A stretch of DNA of 38,091 nt from Parachlamydiales bacterium. Lineage in GTDB: Bacteria > Chlamydiota > Chlamydiia > Chlamydiales > Rhabdochlamydiaceae. The notes under the pieces are model-generated. The model had not been told where the DNA came from. It searched no databases and saw only the letters and a program-made list of their open reading frames with translations. This document shows, piece by piece, positions 23,417-32,265 of this stretch. Positions within the stretch are counted from its first letter, which is position 1. Every line of letters begins with the position of its first letter. The stretch covers positions 15,521-53,611 of the forward strand of contig DAHVFY010000003.1 of assembly GCA_027316765.1 (NCBI GenBank), written 5' to 3'. The translations under genes and the position numbers were made by a program.

Positions 23417-23722
23417 ATGGCTACAAAATCCTCTATTGCAAAACAAAAACGCCGTGAGCGCCTTGTTAACCTGAAGTGGGAAAAAAGACAACAACTCAAA
23501 GCGATTGTCCTTGATATGACAAAGAGCGATGAAGATAGACTTACAGCGCAGAATACGCTGAATAAAATGAGCAAAAATTCTTCCCCTGTTCGTCTGCGCA
23601 ATCGTTGTCAGCTTACAGGTCGTTCTAGAGGCTTTCTGCGTAAATTTAAATTGTCACGGCTTTGTTTCCGCGAGATGGCTAACAGCGGTCTTATTCCCGG
23701 GATCGTGAAAGCTAGCTGGTAG
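23417..23722 (+). CDS. rpsN: 30S ribosomal protein S14
   Basis: A 101-aa protein of the long, zinc-independent S14 type: no CxxC pair, with [30 protein letters not shown] as the signature block and a C-terminal PGIVKASW. It sits in the 30S head near S3 and S10. It is co-transcribed with rpmJ and outside the main ribosomal protein operon, as in chlamydiae. The ribosome site before the ATG is weak, consistent with coupling to rpmJ 6 bases upstream. Confidence 0.97.
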   Translation: MATKSSIAKQKRRERLVNLKWEKRQQLKAIVLDMTKSDEDRLTAQNTLNKMSKNSSPVRLRNRCQLTGRSRGFLRKFKLSRLCFREMANSGLIPGIVKASW

Positions 23723-23736
23723 TCTCGATTGCGATT

Positions 23737-23771
23737 TGCGCAGAGATTTTGTTGCAATTCCTCTCTGCGCA
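23737..23771 (+). terminator. Strong hairpin after rpsN
   Basis: TGCGCAGAGA (23737-23746) and TCTCTGCGCA (23762-23771) are perfectly complementary 10-bp arms around a 15-base loop, shortly after the rpsN stop. There is no proper T-run, so it may be a 3' end stabiliser, a Rho-type end, or part of the leader of the next gene. Confidence 0.5.
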
Positions 23772-23805
23772 CAAGTTAGGTTTTCAATAAACTTATAGGA
23801 ATTTT

Positions 23806-25101
23806 GTGATTCTTGAAAAGTTGTTCAAGCTTGAGAGGCATCGCACAACCCCGAGAAGGGAGATGCTTGCTGGGCTTACAACTTTCTCAACACTGGCTTA
23901 TGTCATGGTGGTCAATCCGATGATCATGGCAGATGCCGGGATGGATTTTGCATCCGCAATGGTCGCAACGATCGTCACCTCTTTTATCGCCACTCTTTTC
24001 ATGGGTCTTTTTGCCAACTATCCTTTCGCGTTGGCTCCGGGAATAGGGATGGCAGCATATTTCACTTATTCTGTTGTCTTGGGTAATAATCTTCCGTGGC
24101 AGACAGCTCTCGGTATTGTTTGCATTGCAGGACTTGCGCTTCTTTTGCTTTGGGTTTTTAGATTGCGCGAACTCATTATTAAAGCTATTCCTTTGGGGTT
24201 AAAAGTGGGGGCCACCGCAGGTGTTGGCCTTTTTCTTGTATTAATTGGATTAAAAAACGCAAAAATTATTGTAGCGCATCCCCAGACGCTTCTAACTTTG
24301 GGCAATCCTCTTGCTCCTGAAAGTCTTCTTTCTGGGTTGGGTATTGTGGTCATCGCAGCACTTATGGCGCGACGCATTCAGGGAGCGATTTTGATTGGCA
24401 TCTTGATGAACTGGGCTTTGGGTCTGATTTTGGGTTTGGTTTCCTGGAAAGGGGCAATTGGATTGCCCAATTTTGATTTACATACTTTCTTAAAGCTTGA
24501 CATTTCAAGTGCTCTTTCACGTGATTTGTGGATGATTAGCTTTTCATTTCTTTTTATTTGTTTGTTTGATACGGCAGGGTCTCTTATGGGGCTTGCTCAT
24601 CAAGGTCACTTTTTGAATAAACAAGGAGAATTGCCCCGTCTGCGCAAGGTGCTTCTTCCGGACATTGTTGGTACGCTGCTTGGCTCCACATTGGGATCTT
24701 CTGCTTCAGTGGTCTATCTTGAATCGGCCTCGGGAATTGCAGCCGGCGGTAGAACAGGGCTCACTGCGGTTGTCGTTGCGGGTTTAATGCTGCTTTCGCT
24801 GTTTTTTGAGCCGCTTGCATCCTCCATTCCCATTTTCGCGATTACTCCTGTATTAGTGATTATTGGCGCGATGATGCTCCGCTCTGTTGTTCAGCTGAAT
24901 TGGGAAGACCCTTCTGATTATATCCCTTGCTTTATCACTGTTATTGGGATCCCTTTGACTTATAGTATTGGTACTGGGATAGGTCTTGGCATGATTCTTT
25001 ATCCTATCTGCAAGCTTTTGGCCGGCAGGATGCGTGAAGTGCATTGGCTTGCTTGGATTTTAGCTCTTCTTTTTGCCCTTAAGTTTGCTCTCGACGGATA
25101 A
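23806..25101 (+). CDS. NCS2-family purine permease (AzgA/PbuG-like)
   Basis: A 431-aa membrane protein starting at GTG 23806, with TAGGA 5 bases before. The N-terminal REMLAGLTTFSTLAYVMVVNPMIMADAGMD and ANYPFALAPGIGMAAYFTY blocks, and the later FDTAGSLMGLAHQ, are characteristic of the AzgA/PbuG branch, which imports hypoxanthine, guanine or adenine with protons. About 12 to 14 transmembrane segments are seen. Purine uptake fits an intracellular lifestyle with reduced nucleotide synthesis, an inference. The exact base cannot be told. Confidence 0.9.
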   Translation: MILEKLFKLERHRTTPRREMLAGLTTFSTLAYVMVVNPMIMADAGMDFASAMVATIVTSFIATLFMGLFANYPFALAPGIGMAAYFTYSVVLGNNLPWQTALGIVCIAGLALLLLWVFRLRELIIKAIPLGLKVGATAGVGLFLVLIGLKNAKIIVAHPQTLLTLGNPLAPESLLSGLGIVVIAALMARRIQGAILIGILMNWALGLILGLVSWKGAIGLPNFDLHTFLKLDISSALSRDLWMISFSFLFICLFDTAGSLMGLAHQGHFLNKQGELPRLRKVLLPDIVGTLLGSTLGSSASVVYLESASGIAAGGRTGLTAVVVAGLMLLSLFFEPLASSIPIFAITPVLVIIGAMMLRSVVQLNWEDPSDYIPCFITVIGIPLTYSIGTGIGLGMILYPICKLLAGRMREVHWLAWILALLFALKFALDG

Positions 25102-25142
25102 TTAACTTTTCTGGTATACGTTTGCTTTTGATGAGGTGACGT

Positions 25143-25568
25143 ATGACGTATGATCAGCTGAAGAAAATGGATACAAAAGAATTTGAATTACCCGAGACTG
25201 TCTTTGTTTGGGATATTGAAAATCGTGTTTTTCAATCTCTTGTTTTACAGTGTTTAGCGCGCATTGAGGGGATAGCGCTTCTTGAGGGGAATCTTTTTGA
25301 CTCGCTTCTTGGCAGAGATTGCGGAGAGAGAGTAAAAGGGATCTACGTCGAACAAGAGCAAAAGAACCATGCTGTTAGTGTTAAGGTCGAAGTCAATATC
25401 GCCTATGGCGTTTGCATTCCTGAAAAAGCTGAGGAAATCCAGTCAAAAGTAACAGAAGAAATTAATCGGCTGACAGGGTTGCGGGTCGGTTGTGTCCACG
25501 TTATTTTCAAAAATCTTGTCGGGCCTCATATCGTAGAAAAAGAGAATAGGCTCGCCTTAGAAATGTAA
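25143..25568 (+). CDS. Asp23/Gls24-family protein
   Basis: A 141-aa protein. The ordering VLQCLARIEGIALLEG, then GIYVEQEQ, VKVEVNIAYGVCIPEKAEEIQSKVTEEINRLTGL and VHVIFKNL follows the Asp23/Gls24 (DUF322) pattern of alternating beta strands and a helix. Members are cytosolic or membrane-peripheral stress proteins and act as small scaffolds; function here is unknown. GAGG stands 6 bases before the ATG, so it has its own ribosome site 41 bases after the permease. It ends close to the convergent uvrC. Confidence 0.75.
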   Translation: MTYDQLKKMDTKEFELPETVFVWDIENRVFQSLVLQCLARIEGIALLEGNLFDSLLGRDCGERVKGIYVEQEQKNHAVSVKVEVNIAYGVCIPEKAEEIQSKVTEEINRLTGLRVGCVHVIFKNLVGPHIVEKENRLALEM

Positions 25569-25599
25569 ATTCTTTAGCCCTCTCTTTTGGATTTACAGC

Positions 25600-27441
25600 T
25601 CACCCGGATTTTGTATTAAAAAAATCTTTAATAGATGCGAGATCCTTTTTAGTAATTCCCTTAACAGAAAGAATCTCTTCATCAGAGGCTTCGCTTAGTT
25701 TTTTTAAACTACTGAAGTGACGAAGTAGGCGATTGCGTTTGACAGAGCCGATGCCAGGGATGTCGTCAAGAGATGTCTTGACAATGCGTTTTTGTCGACG
25801 TTTGCGGTGAAAAGTGATAGCAGTGCGATGCGCTTCATCTCGGATTTTTTGAAGGAAGAAGAGAAGTGGAGATTTGGCATCGAGGTGGATCGGTGTTGGG
25901 TTATGAGAGAGAAAGATCCTCTCAAGGGTCATTCCTTTGTCATGACGCCCTTCCTCTTTGGCAAGCGAGATCACATCAACAGAGGCGATATCAAGTTCCT
26001 TAAACACGTCAAGTGCGACGTTAAGTTGTCCTTTTCCTCCATCGACGATGATAAGGTCGGGAAGATCTTCTGCTTCTTTAGCACGCATCAGATGTCTTGA
26101 AAGTGCTTGTCGCAGTGCTCCATAATCGTCAGATACGGCAATGTCTTTGATCTTAAAAAGACGCATCCGTTTTTTGTCTTGTTCTCCGGAAGTAAATGCA
26201 ACCATAGATGCAACAGGATCACTGCCTGAGATGTTGGAAGTATCAAAACATTCAATTCTTTTGGGGAAACGATTAAGTTTGCAAGTTTCTGCAAGATCAA
26301 GAAGGATTTTTTCTTTGAGATCTTCGTGATGTTTTTCTTGCGTATACAAAATTTTTGCATTGTGTAAGGCCAGATCGACAAGAGAGCGTTTTTTGCCGAT
26401 ATGAGGTGTGATAATTTTGACATTGAGAATCTCTTCAAGAAGATCTGCATCAGAAAGGGAGGTTGGGAGAAGAATCTCTTCCGGGAGATTGTGAAGCTCT
26501 TTGTAGTGTTGTAATAAGAACGAGCTCAGGAGTTCCTCATCATTTTCTGCGACTTGATTGAAGGTGTAATGTTCCGATCCAATAAGATTTCCTTCTCGGA
26601 AGATGAGCTGGACAAGCATCACCTCATCGAAGGAGCGATAAAGAGCAAAAGCGTCACAGTTTTTTTCTGCTTTGACACTTAGATTGCCATGTTGCAAAAC
26701 GTTTTCAATTTGCCGAATTGTTGAAAGAAGCGCGGCAGCTTTTTCAAATTCAAGTTGATCAGAAGCCTCTTGCATTTCTTTTTTTAATGTTTTTAGGATT
26801 TCCTTATCCTGTCCTTTGAGAAATTTTATAGCTCCTTGAAGAAAGGATTGATACTCTTCCTGTGTGCATTTACCAACGCACGGAGCAATGCAGCGTTTGA
26901 TGGAATAGAGGAGACAGGGTCTACGACGTCGTTTGAGCTCTTCATCAGAACATTGACGCAGAGGAAAGAGGCGAGTCAGAAGTTCAAAAGTTTGACGCGC
27001 AGCATAGGCTGTCGTGTAAGGTCCAAAGTAAAGTCCATCATCTTTAGGTTTCCCTTTATATCGGATCAATCGAATCATCGGCCAAGGGTGCTTGTTGTTG
27101 ATCATGAGGCTGATGAAAGTTTTATCGTCTTTTAAAAGGGCGTTAAATTTTGGTAGATGACGTTTGATGAGTGTATTTTCAAGGATGAGAGCCTCTTTTT
27201 CTGTGGGAACAACAATTGTATCAATTGATGCAACTTGAAGTGCGAGGAAGGGGACCATGGGACGACCATCTCTTCCTGGGATGAAGTATTGCTTGATCCG
27301 GTTTTTAAGATTTTTTGCTTTGCCAACATAGATAACAGCGCCCTCCTCATTTTTCATAAGGTAGACGCCAGTAGTGGTTGGAAATTCAGATTTCAAAAAG
27401 GCTGAGCTGTCTTTGCAAAGGGGTTTTGGTCTTTTTTTCAA
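25600..27441 (-). CDS. uvrC: UvrABC excinuclease subunit C
   Basis: A 613-aa protein, full length. GIY-YIG nuclease domain at the N-terminus (GVYLMKNEEGAVIYVGKAKNLKNR) makes the 3' cut; a UVR domain (QLEFEKAAALLSTIR) contacts UvrB; the RNase H-like 5' nuclease contains CFDTSNISGSDPVASMV and LIIVDGGKGQLNVA; tandem helix-hairpin-helix motifs end the protein (DIPGIGSVKRNRLLRHF). The start is a TTG at 27441, overlapping the mutS 3' end by 56 bases; no ATG precedes the conserved FLKSEF block. A TTG at 27396 is an alternative. mutS lies directly upstream, matching the C. trachomatis order. Confidence 0.95.
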   Translation of the reverse strand: MKKRPKPLCKDSSAFLKSEFPTTTGVYLMKNEEGAVIYVGKAKNLKNRIKQYFIPGRDGRPMVPFLALQVASIDTIVVPTEKEALILENTLIKRHLPKFNALLKDDKTFISLMINNKHPWPMIRLIRYKGKPKDDGLYFGPYTTAYAARQTFELLTRLFPLRQCSDEELKRRRRPCLLYSIKRCIAPCVGKCTQEEYQSFLQGAIKFLKGQDKEILKTLKKEMQEASDQLEFEKAAALLSTIRQIENVLQHGNLSVKAEKNCDAFALYRSFDEVMLVQLIFREGNLIGSEHYTFNQVAENDEELLSSFLLQHYKELHNLPEEILLPTSLSDADLLEEILNVKIITPHIGKKRSLVDLALHNAKILYTQEKHHEDLKEKILLDLAETCKLNRFPKRIECFDTSNISGSDPVASMVAFTSGEQDKKRMRLFKIKDIAVSDDYGALRQALSRHLMRAKEAEDLPDLIIVDGGKGQLNVALDVFKELDIASVDVISLAKEEGRHDKGMTLERIFLSHNPTPIHLDAKSPLLFFLQKIRDEAHRTAITFHRKRRQKRIVKTSLDDIPGIGSVKRNRLLRHFSSLKKLSEASDEEILSVKGITKKDLASIKDFFNTKSG

Positions 27442-29812
27442 GCTTATGTAAGATCTCCTGAGCTCTTTTTAATACAATAGAGGGTAATCCTGCAAGACGT
27501 GCAACATGGATTCCGTAACTTTTGTCTGCGCAGCCTTCAACGATTTTGTGTAAAAAAACAATGCCGGATTCTGTTTCTTGTATGGCTACGTTGTAATTCA
27601 CAGCGCCTGGAATGTGTTTTTCCATCTCTGTGAGCTCCAAATAGTGGGTGGCAAAGAGAGTTTTTGCTGACTTTCCCTCTTGTGTAAGGAGATATTCTGC
27701 AACTGCCCAAGCAATAGAGACACCATCATATGTGCTAGTTCCTCTTCCGATTTCATCGAGAATGACAAGAGATTTATTCGTTGCATTATTTAGAATGTTA
27801 GCGGTTTCTGCCATTTCAACCATGAAGGTGGACTGTCCGCGTGCAAGATCGTCAGATGCTCCAATGCGGCTAAATACTTTATCGATGATTCCAATGTGAG
27901 CATGTTTGGCGGGAACGTAGGAGCCAATTTGCGCAAGAATGGCAATAAGAGCGGCTTGTCTAATGAAAGTAGATTTGCCTGCCATGTTCGGTCCAGTAAT
28001 CATCATAAGGCGATTTTTTTCTTGATCAAGATGAATGTCATTGGGAATAAAGGGATCGGGAAAAATAGACGCCTCAATCACAGGATGACGTCCATCTTTT
28101 ACTGCAAAAATAGAACTCTCATCGATGATAGGGCGGACATAATTGTATTGCTTTGCAACAAGAGCTAAGGAGAGAAGCGCATCGAGTTTTGCAATTTGTC
28201 TTGCAAGTGTGCGAATGATTGCAGCAGCATCTGTAATTTCTAAACGCAGTGTATGAAAAAGTTTTTCCTCTATTTGAGAAATTTTTTCTTCAGCAGTTAA
28301 GACTTTGTGTTCATAGTCTTTGAGCTCAGGTGTTACAAATCTTTCCGCATTAACAAGAGTTTGTCGTCTTTCAAAATGAGCGGGAATATTACCCGATTGT
28401 CCACGACTAACTTCGATGTAATAACCAAATGCTCTTGTAAAACTTACCTTCAAAGTCTTAATTCCAGTTTCTTCTCGTAACTGTACTTGATAATTGGCAA
28501 TCCAAGATCGACTATCGGTGGTGTAAACGCGTAACTCATCGAGCGTTGCATCAAATCCTTCTTTAAAAATTCCACCATCGCTCACTCTAAGAGGAGGACT
28601 CTCGACAATTGCATTTTTAATTTTTAAAGTAATATCGGGGAGTTCTTCTAATTTTTCAAAAGATCCGATTTTTTCTAGATGTGTATTAACATTGGGGATC
28701 TCCTCTAAAGAGAGTTGAAGGCCCAAAAGATCGCGTGGACTTGCAAAGCCAGTTTCAATGCGCATGATCAGCCGCTCAAGGTCACGAATTTGCTCAAGTG
28801 TTGAAGAAAGAGCGTAGCGCTCTTTATAAGCGATGAGTGCTGCGATTGCATGTTGCCGCTCTGTAATCTCACTTACTGAAAGTAAAGGATGTACGAGCCA
28901 CTCTTTGAGTAAACGTCCTCCCATAGGCGTTGCTGTTTTATCTAGAAGATGCAAAAGGGTATGCTTGTCTTGTCCTTCATGTAAAGGTTCTGTGAGTTCA
29001 AGATGGCGTTGTGTTGCTCTATCGATTGCCATGAAAGTGCCAGATTCCTCTTTTTGAAGAATTTTAACATGGTCAACCTTGAGGCTTAAGTCGTGAAGTA
29101 CATAGTTAAGAAGCGCCCCCGCAGCATTAATTGCTGCAATCATTCCTTTTAATCCAAACCCATCTAGACTGTGCAGTTGAAATTGTTTTAAGAGAATATC
29201 TGTGCAGGTTTTATGGTCAAAATACCAGTCTTCTTTAGAACAAACTGAGGGGATCTCTCCCAGAAGGAAAGGGTAATTTTTTTTGCATTTTTCAGAAATG
29301 AGAAGCTCTGAAGGGCGAAGGCGAGCGAGCTCGTCACCCAAATTTTTGACCTGATCAAACTCCATGGCCCGAAAATCAGCTGTCGTTAAATCAAGAACAC
29401 ACAAGCCAAAGTAGTTATTTACTTGAGTCAGTGCGGCTAGGTAGTTATTTCTTTTTTCCGAAAGAAGACTCGAGTTGACAACCGTTCCAGGTGTGATGAT
29501 TCGAACGATTTCTCTTTTTACAAGCCCTTTGACGAGTTTTGGATCTTCGATTTGTTCTGCGATTGCTACTCTGTAACCTTTTGCAACGAGTCGATCGATA
29601 TAATTTTCAGAAGCGTGGAAAGGCACTCCGCTCATGGGAACATCTTGTCTTTTCGTTAAAGTCAGATTCAGCTCTTTTGCCATTAAGACGGCGTCATCAT
29701 AAAAAGTTTCGTAAAAGTCGCCGAGTCTGAAAAAGAGGATGGTTCCAGGTGAGGCATTTTTGCAGGCATGCCATTGCGCCATCATAGGAGAGAGTTGTTG
29801 TGTTGTTGTCAT
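27386..29812 (-). CDS. mutS: DNA mismatch repair protein MutS
   Basis: An 808-aa protein. It starts MTTTQQLSPMMAQWHACK, followed by the mismatch-binding domain with the Phe-x-Glu wedge (FFRLGDFYETF). The ATPase domain has Walker A GPNMAGKSTF (from G607), the ABC-type ARGQSTFMVEMAE signature and the Walker B LVILDEIGRGTSTYDG. The dimerisation helix-turn-helix ends the protein. It is somewhat shorter than E. coli MutS (853 aa), lacking most of the C-terminal tetramerisation tail. The ATG overlaps the upstream stop as ATGA; uvrC follows with a 56-base overlap, so the two repair genes are translationally linked. Confidence 0.97.
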   Translation of the reverse strand: MTTTQQLSPMMAQWHACKNASPGTILFFRLGDFYETFYDDAVLMAKELNLTLTKRQDVPMSGVPFHASENYIDRLVAKGYRVAIAEQIEDPKLVKGLVKREIVRIITPGTVVNSSLLSEKRNNYLAALTQVNNYFGLCVLDLTTADFRAMEFDQVKNLGDELARLRPSELLISEKCKKNYPFLLGEIPSVCSKEDWYFDHKTCTDILLKQFQLHSLDGFGLKGMIAAINAAGALLNYVLHDLSLKVDHVKILQKEESGTFMAIDRATQRHLELTEPLHEGQDKHTLLHLLDKTATPMGGRLLKEWLVHPLLSVSEITERQHAIAALIAYKERYALSSTLEQIRDLERLIMRIETGFASPRDLLGLQLSLEEIPNVNTHLEKIGSFEKLEELPDITLKIKNAIVESPPLRVSDGGIFKEGFDATLDELRVYTTDSRSWIANYQVQLREETGIKTLKVSFTRAFGYYIEVSRGQSGNIPAHFERRQTLVNAERFVTPELKDYEHKVLTAEEKISQIEEKLFHTLRLEITDAAAIIRTLARQIAKLDALLSLALVAKQYNYVRPIIDESSIFAVKDGRHPVIEASIFPDPFIPNDIHLDQEKNRLMMITGPNMAGKSTFIRQAALIAILAQIGSYVPAKHAHIGIIDKVFSRIGASDDLARGQSTFMVEMAETANILNNATNKSLVILDEIGRGTSTYDGVSIAWAVAEYLLTQEGKSAKTLFATHYLELTEMEKHIPGAVNYNVAIQETESGIVFLHKIVEGCADKSYGIHVARLAGLPSIVLKRAQEILHKLEKKTKTPLQRQLSLFEI

Positions 29813-30222
29813 TTTTTTAAAAACTTACTTAACCAGTTAGAGGAGGATTGCTCATTAGGGTGATTTTCAGGAGCTTGTTGCGTAAATCTTGTTGAAGCGC
29901 ACGTAGAGGGGACAATCTCATTAAGCGCGCGTTCTACCTGCTTTTGGCAGCTGTGGCACCAAAGTTGAAGAAGCTTTAGTTCTTCTTCAAGATCTTTAAG
30001 ATGAGATAAGATCTCATCAACAGATTCATTGCCTTTTTTTTGTAAGCGGGAAGGGGGCGTATTCGCTTGTTGAGCTGCGAGTTTGAGTTCAAAGATGCGA
30101 ATGAGAAGAGGGATCATGACTTTTTTAATTTGAGCGCGTAATTGACCTAAGTTGGGATCATTATGCGGTGGTAGCCGTTTGTCGATAAAATCACTGTTTG
30201 GTGTTCCTAAACCTGAATGCAT
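29809..30222 (-). CDS. Small hypothetical protein upstream of mutS
   Basis: A 137-aa protein I do not recognise. Residues 20-60 and 60-105 are helical and partly coiled-coil (SVDEILSHLKDLEEELKLLQLW), followed by an LWCHSCQKQ Cys pair and a polar, Ser- and Asn-rich tail. GAGG lies 3-4 bases before the ATG and a divergent TTTAAA-17-TACGAT promoter is possible. Its stop overlaps the mutS start (ATGA). From memory, C. trachomatis has a hypothetical gene (CT793) between mutS and dnaG, the same location; conservation of place may be the best evidence for function with repair or replication. Confidence 0.65.
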   Translation of the reverse strand: MHSGLGTPNSDFIDKRLPPHNDPNLGQLRAQIKKVMIPLLIRIFELKLAAQQANTPPSRLQKKGNESVDEILSHLKDLEEELKLLQLWCHSCQKQVERALNEIVPSTCASTRFTQQAPENHPNEQSSSNWLSKFLKK

Positions 30223-30291
30223 AAAACCTCTTTACCCGACTCAATCGTATCTGAATTTAGATTTATTTTAAAGACTTTTTTAAGGAAATCC

Positions 30292-30297
30292 TATAAT
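30292..30297 (+). promoter_or_regulatory. -10 element of dnaG
   Basis: A perfect TATAAT, with TTAAAG 18 bases upstream as a weak -35. The dnaG ATG (30306) is only 8 bases downstream, so transcription would start within a few bases of the ATG and no ribosome binding site fits between. Confidence 0.55.
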
Positions 30298-30305
30298 CTG
30301 GATGT

Positions 30306-32087
30306 ATGGTCATGTATCAGAAAGAGAGTCTTGAACTTCTTAGGCAAAGGATCGACCTCATTGAGGTTGTCACTCCGCACCTTGAACTTAAGCGAACGGG
30401 AGCTTCCTACAAAGCGTGCTGTCCCTTTCATAATGAACAATCTCCTTCTTTTGTGATTCAGAAAGGGGAGAACCATTACCATTGCTATGGATGCGGGGCG
30501 CATGGAGATGCGATCGCTTTTATGATGAATCATTTAAAAATGAGTTTTACAGACGCAATAGAAACTTTGGCGGAGCGTTTTCAAGTGCATTTAGAAAAAA
30601 GCGAAGGAGGAGAAGAGAAAAAAGGTCCTGGGAAGACGGCATTAAAAGAGGCGCTTGAAAAAGCATGTCAATTCTACCAATTTCTTCTCCTTCATACAGA
30701 AGAGGGGAGAGCTCCTTTGGCGTACCTATATAAACGAGGCCTTACGTTGGACTTTATTCGTCGCTTTCGCATTGGATTTTCCCCAGAGGAGCCCCATCTG
30801 CTTCAACGCATTTTGGAAGCCCAGAACGTTACTGTTAATGTGATGGAGCAAGCAGGGCTTGTTAAGGTCGCAGCAAATGGTAAAATACGAGACTTTTTTT
30901 CTGATAGAATCATGTTTCCCATTTGCAACGGCATGGGAGGTGTGATTGGGTTTTCAGGAAGAAAATTTAAAGAGGAAACTTATGGAGGGAAGTATATTAA
31001 TACCCCAGAGACGCCTCTTTTTAAAAAGTCGCAGACGTTGTATGGCCTGAGTTATTCCCGTTCAAGAATTGCTAAAGAGAGACGAGCGATCATCGTTGAG
31101 GGGCAAATCGATGCACTGCGTCTTATTGATAGCGGTTTTGACTATACGGTTGCAGGCCAGGGAACGGCATTTGGCGAGGGGCATGTAAAAGAGCTCGTGC
31201 AGCTTGGCGTGCATCATGTTTTTCTTGCTTTAGACGGCGATGATGCAGGAGCTGAAGCAGCTATTAAGATCGGAAATCTTTTTCAAAAGAAGGGGGTTGA
31301 GGTTTCTGTTGCGGTTCTTCCTCCACGATCTGATCCCGATACTCTTTTAAAAGATTTTGGCCCCCAATTTTTTGAGCGACTTCTTAATGAAAGCACTGAT
31401 TATTTGACCTTTTTTTATACGCGCCTCTCGCAGAAGCTTGATGTAGACTCCCCTTCGAAAAAAAATGAACTTGTGAGCACAATTGCGGAGCACGTGCGCT
31501 CATGGGAGGAGCCTTTGATGGTGCATGAGAGTCTTCGTAAACTTGCAGCAATTGCCAAGGTCCCAGAAAATATATTAAATATCGGTTCTATGCCCGAAGT
31601 TTTTTTCAAGACAACAGGCAAGGTGAATTTTACAGGGATTGATCCTGATCGAATCTTGGAAATTGATCTTCTTCGTTGGCTTCTTCTTTTAGGACAAAGT
31701 CAGCCCCGATTCATTGAAATTGTGCAGATGAATCTAACGGAATCTCATTTTCGAACGCCCGCGTGTCGCCATCTTTTTTCTCTTTATTTAGAAAAGCCGC
31801 GTGATCTTTTTTCCCTCGCAGTGGATATGGAAGAAGAAGGGGGGCAAGCGCTTTTAGATGAGATTATGCTCAAGAAAGTGAATATGCAGAAGGCTGAAGA
31901 AAATCTTATCGAGACTATAAAAAAGATTTTACTAAGAGAGTGGATGGCGCAAAGAGAGCGCATCAAGATGAAAATTCATAGCGGTCAATGCACAGATGAT
32001 GAAGCCCTAGAGCTCGCTAAACAGTTCGACTCCCTAAGAAAGAGTCCACCAGAAGTTGCTCTACCAGTTTATACCGCTTCCACTTGA
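30306..32087 (+). CDS. dnaG: DNA primase DnaG
   Basis: A 593-aa protein. The zinc ribbon CCPFHNEQSPSF and HCYGCGAHGDA gives ligands C39, H42, C60 and C63; the TOPRIM core has the catalytic glutamate in IIVEGQIDAL and the LALDGDDAGAEA acid cluster. The C-terminal helicase-binding domain is present. DnaG makes RNA primers at the replication fork. ATG 30306 and 30312 are both possible. It is divergent from the mutS group; in C. trachomatis dnaG follows the same neighbours. Confidence 0.96.
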   Translation: MVMYQKESLELLRQRIDLIEVVTPHLELKRTGASYKACCPFHNEQSPSFVIQKGENHYHCYGCGAHGDAIAFMMNHLKMSFTDAIETLAERFQVHLEKSEGGEEKKGPGKTALKEALEKACQFYQFLLLHTEEGRAPLAYLYKRGLTLDFIRRFRIGFSPEEPHLLQRILEAQNVTVNVMEQAGLVKVAANGKIRDFFSDRIMFPICNGMGGVIGFSGRKFKEETYGGKYINTPETPLFKKSQTLYGLSYSRSRIAKERRAIIVEGQIDALRLIDSGFDYTVAGQGTAFGEGHVKELVQLGVHHVFLALDGDDAGAEAAIKIGNLFQKKGVEVSVAVLPPRSDPDTLLKDFGPQFFERLLNESTDYLTFFYTRLSQKLDVDSPSKKNELVSTIAEHVRSWEEPLMVHESLRKLAAIAKVPENILNIGSMPEVFFKTTGKVNFTGIDPDRILEIDLLRWLLLLGQSQPRFIEIVQMNLTESHFRTPACRHLFSLYLEKPRDLFSLAVDMEEEGGQALLDEIMLKKVNMQKAEENLIETIKKILLREWMAQRERIKMKIHSGQCTDDEALELAKQFDSLRKSPPEVALPVYTAST

Positions 32088-32113
32088 AAAGCACTCACAA
32101 GCCATGCGATTTT

Positions 32114-32143
32114 AAATAGGTCACAATTCGGGGTTAAAACTGG
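32114..32143. repeat. Dispersed repeat, copy A (3' side of glyQS)
   Basis: About 30 bases containing CACAATTCGGG, 24 of 30 identical to a stretch at 35298-35327 in the same orientation. It sits in the convergent gap between dnaG and glyQS. Confidence 0.55.
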
Positions 32144-32161
32144 ATCAAAGTTGGGGCAAGG

Positions 32162-32260
32162 TCACTGCTCATTTTTTATATTCTTTTCCCAAAAAACATA
32201 ACCCTCTCCGTCGTAAGCTCCAAGAACGATTAATTGAGTTTCCAAAACAATGCGTTCCAT
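32162..32260 (-). CDS. Possible 32-aa small protein after glyQS
   Basis: An ATG at 32260 lies 5 bases after the glyQS stop, with AAGGA about 8 bases upstream that overlaps that stop. It reads MERIVLETQLIVLGAYDGEG, then YVFWEKNIKNEQ, and ends at TGA 32162-32164. The good ribosome site and tight spacing favour a coupled small gene, but length and composition alone cannot exclude a chance frame. Confidence 0.3.
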   Translation of the reverse strand: MERIVLETQLIVLGAYDGEGYVFWEKNIKNEQ

Positions 32261-32265
32261 TATAT

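Noticed and set aside
25564-25597. Inverted repeat TGTAAAT / ATTTACA between the Asp23-like gene and uvrC
   Set aside because: Only 7 bp with a 20-base loop and AT-rich; within chance expectation for this composition, so not called a terminator.
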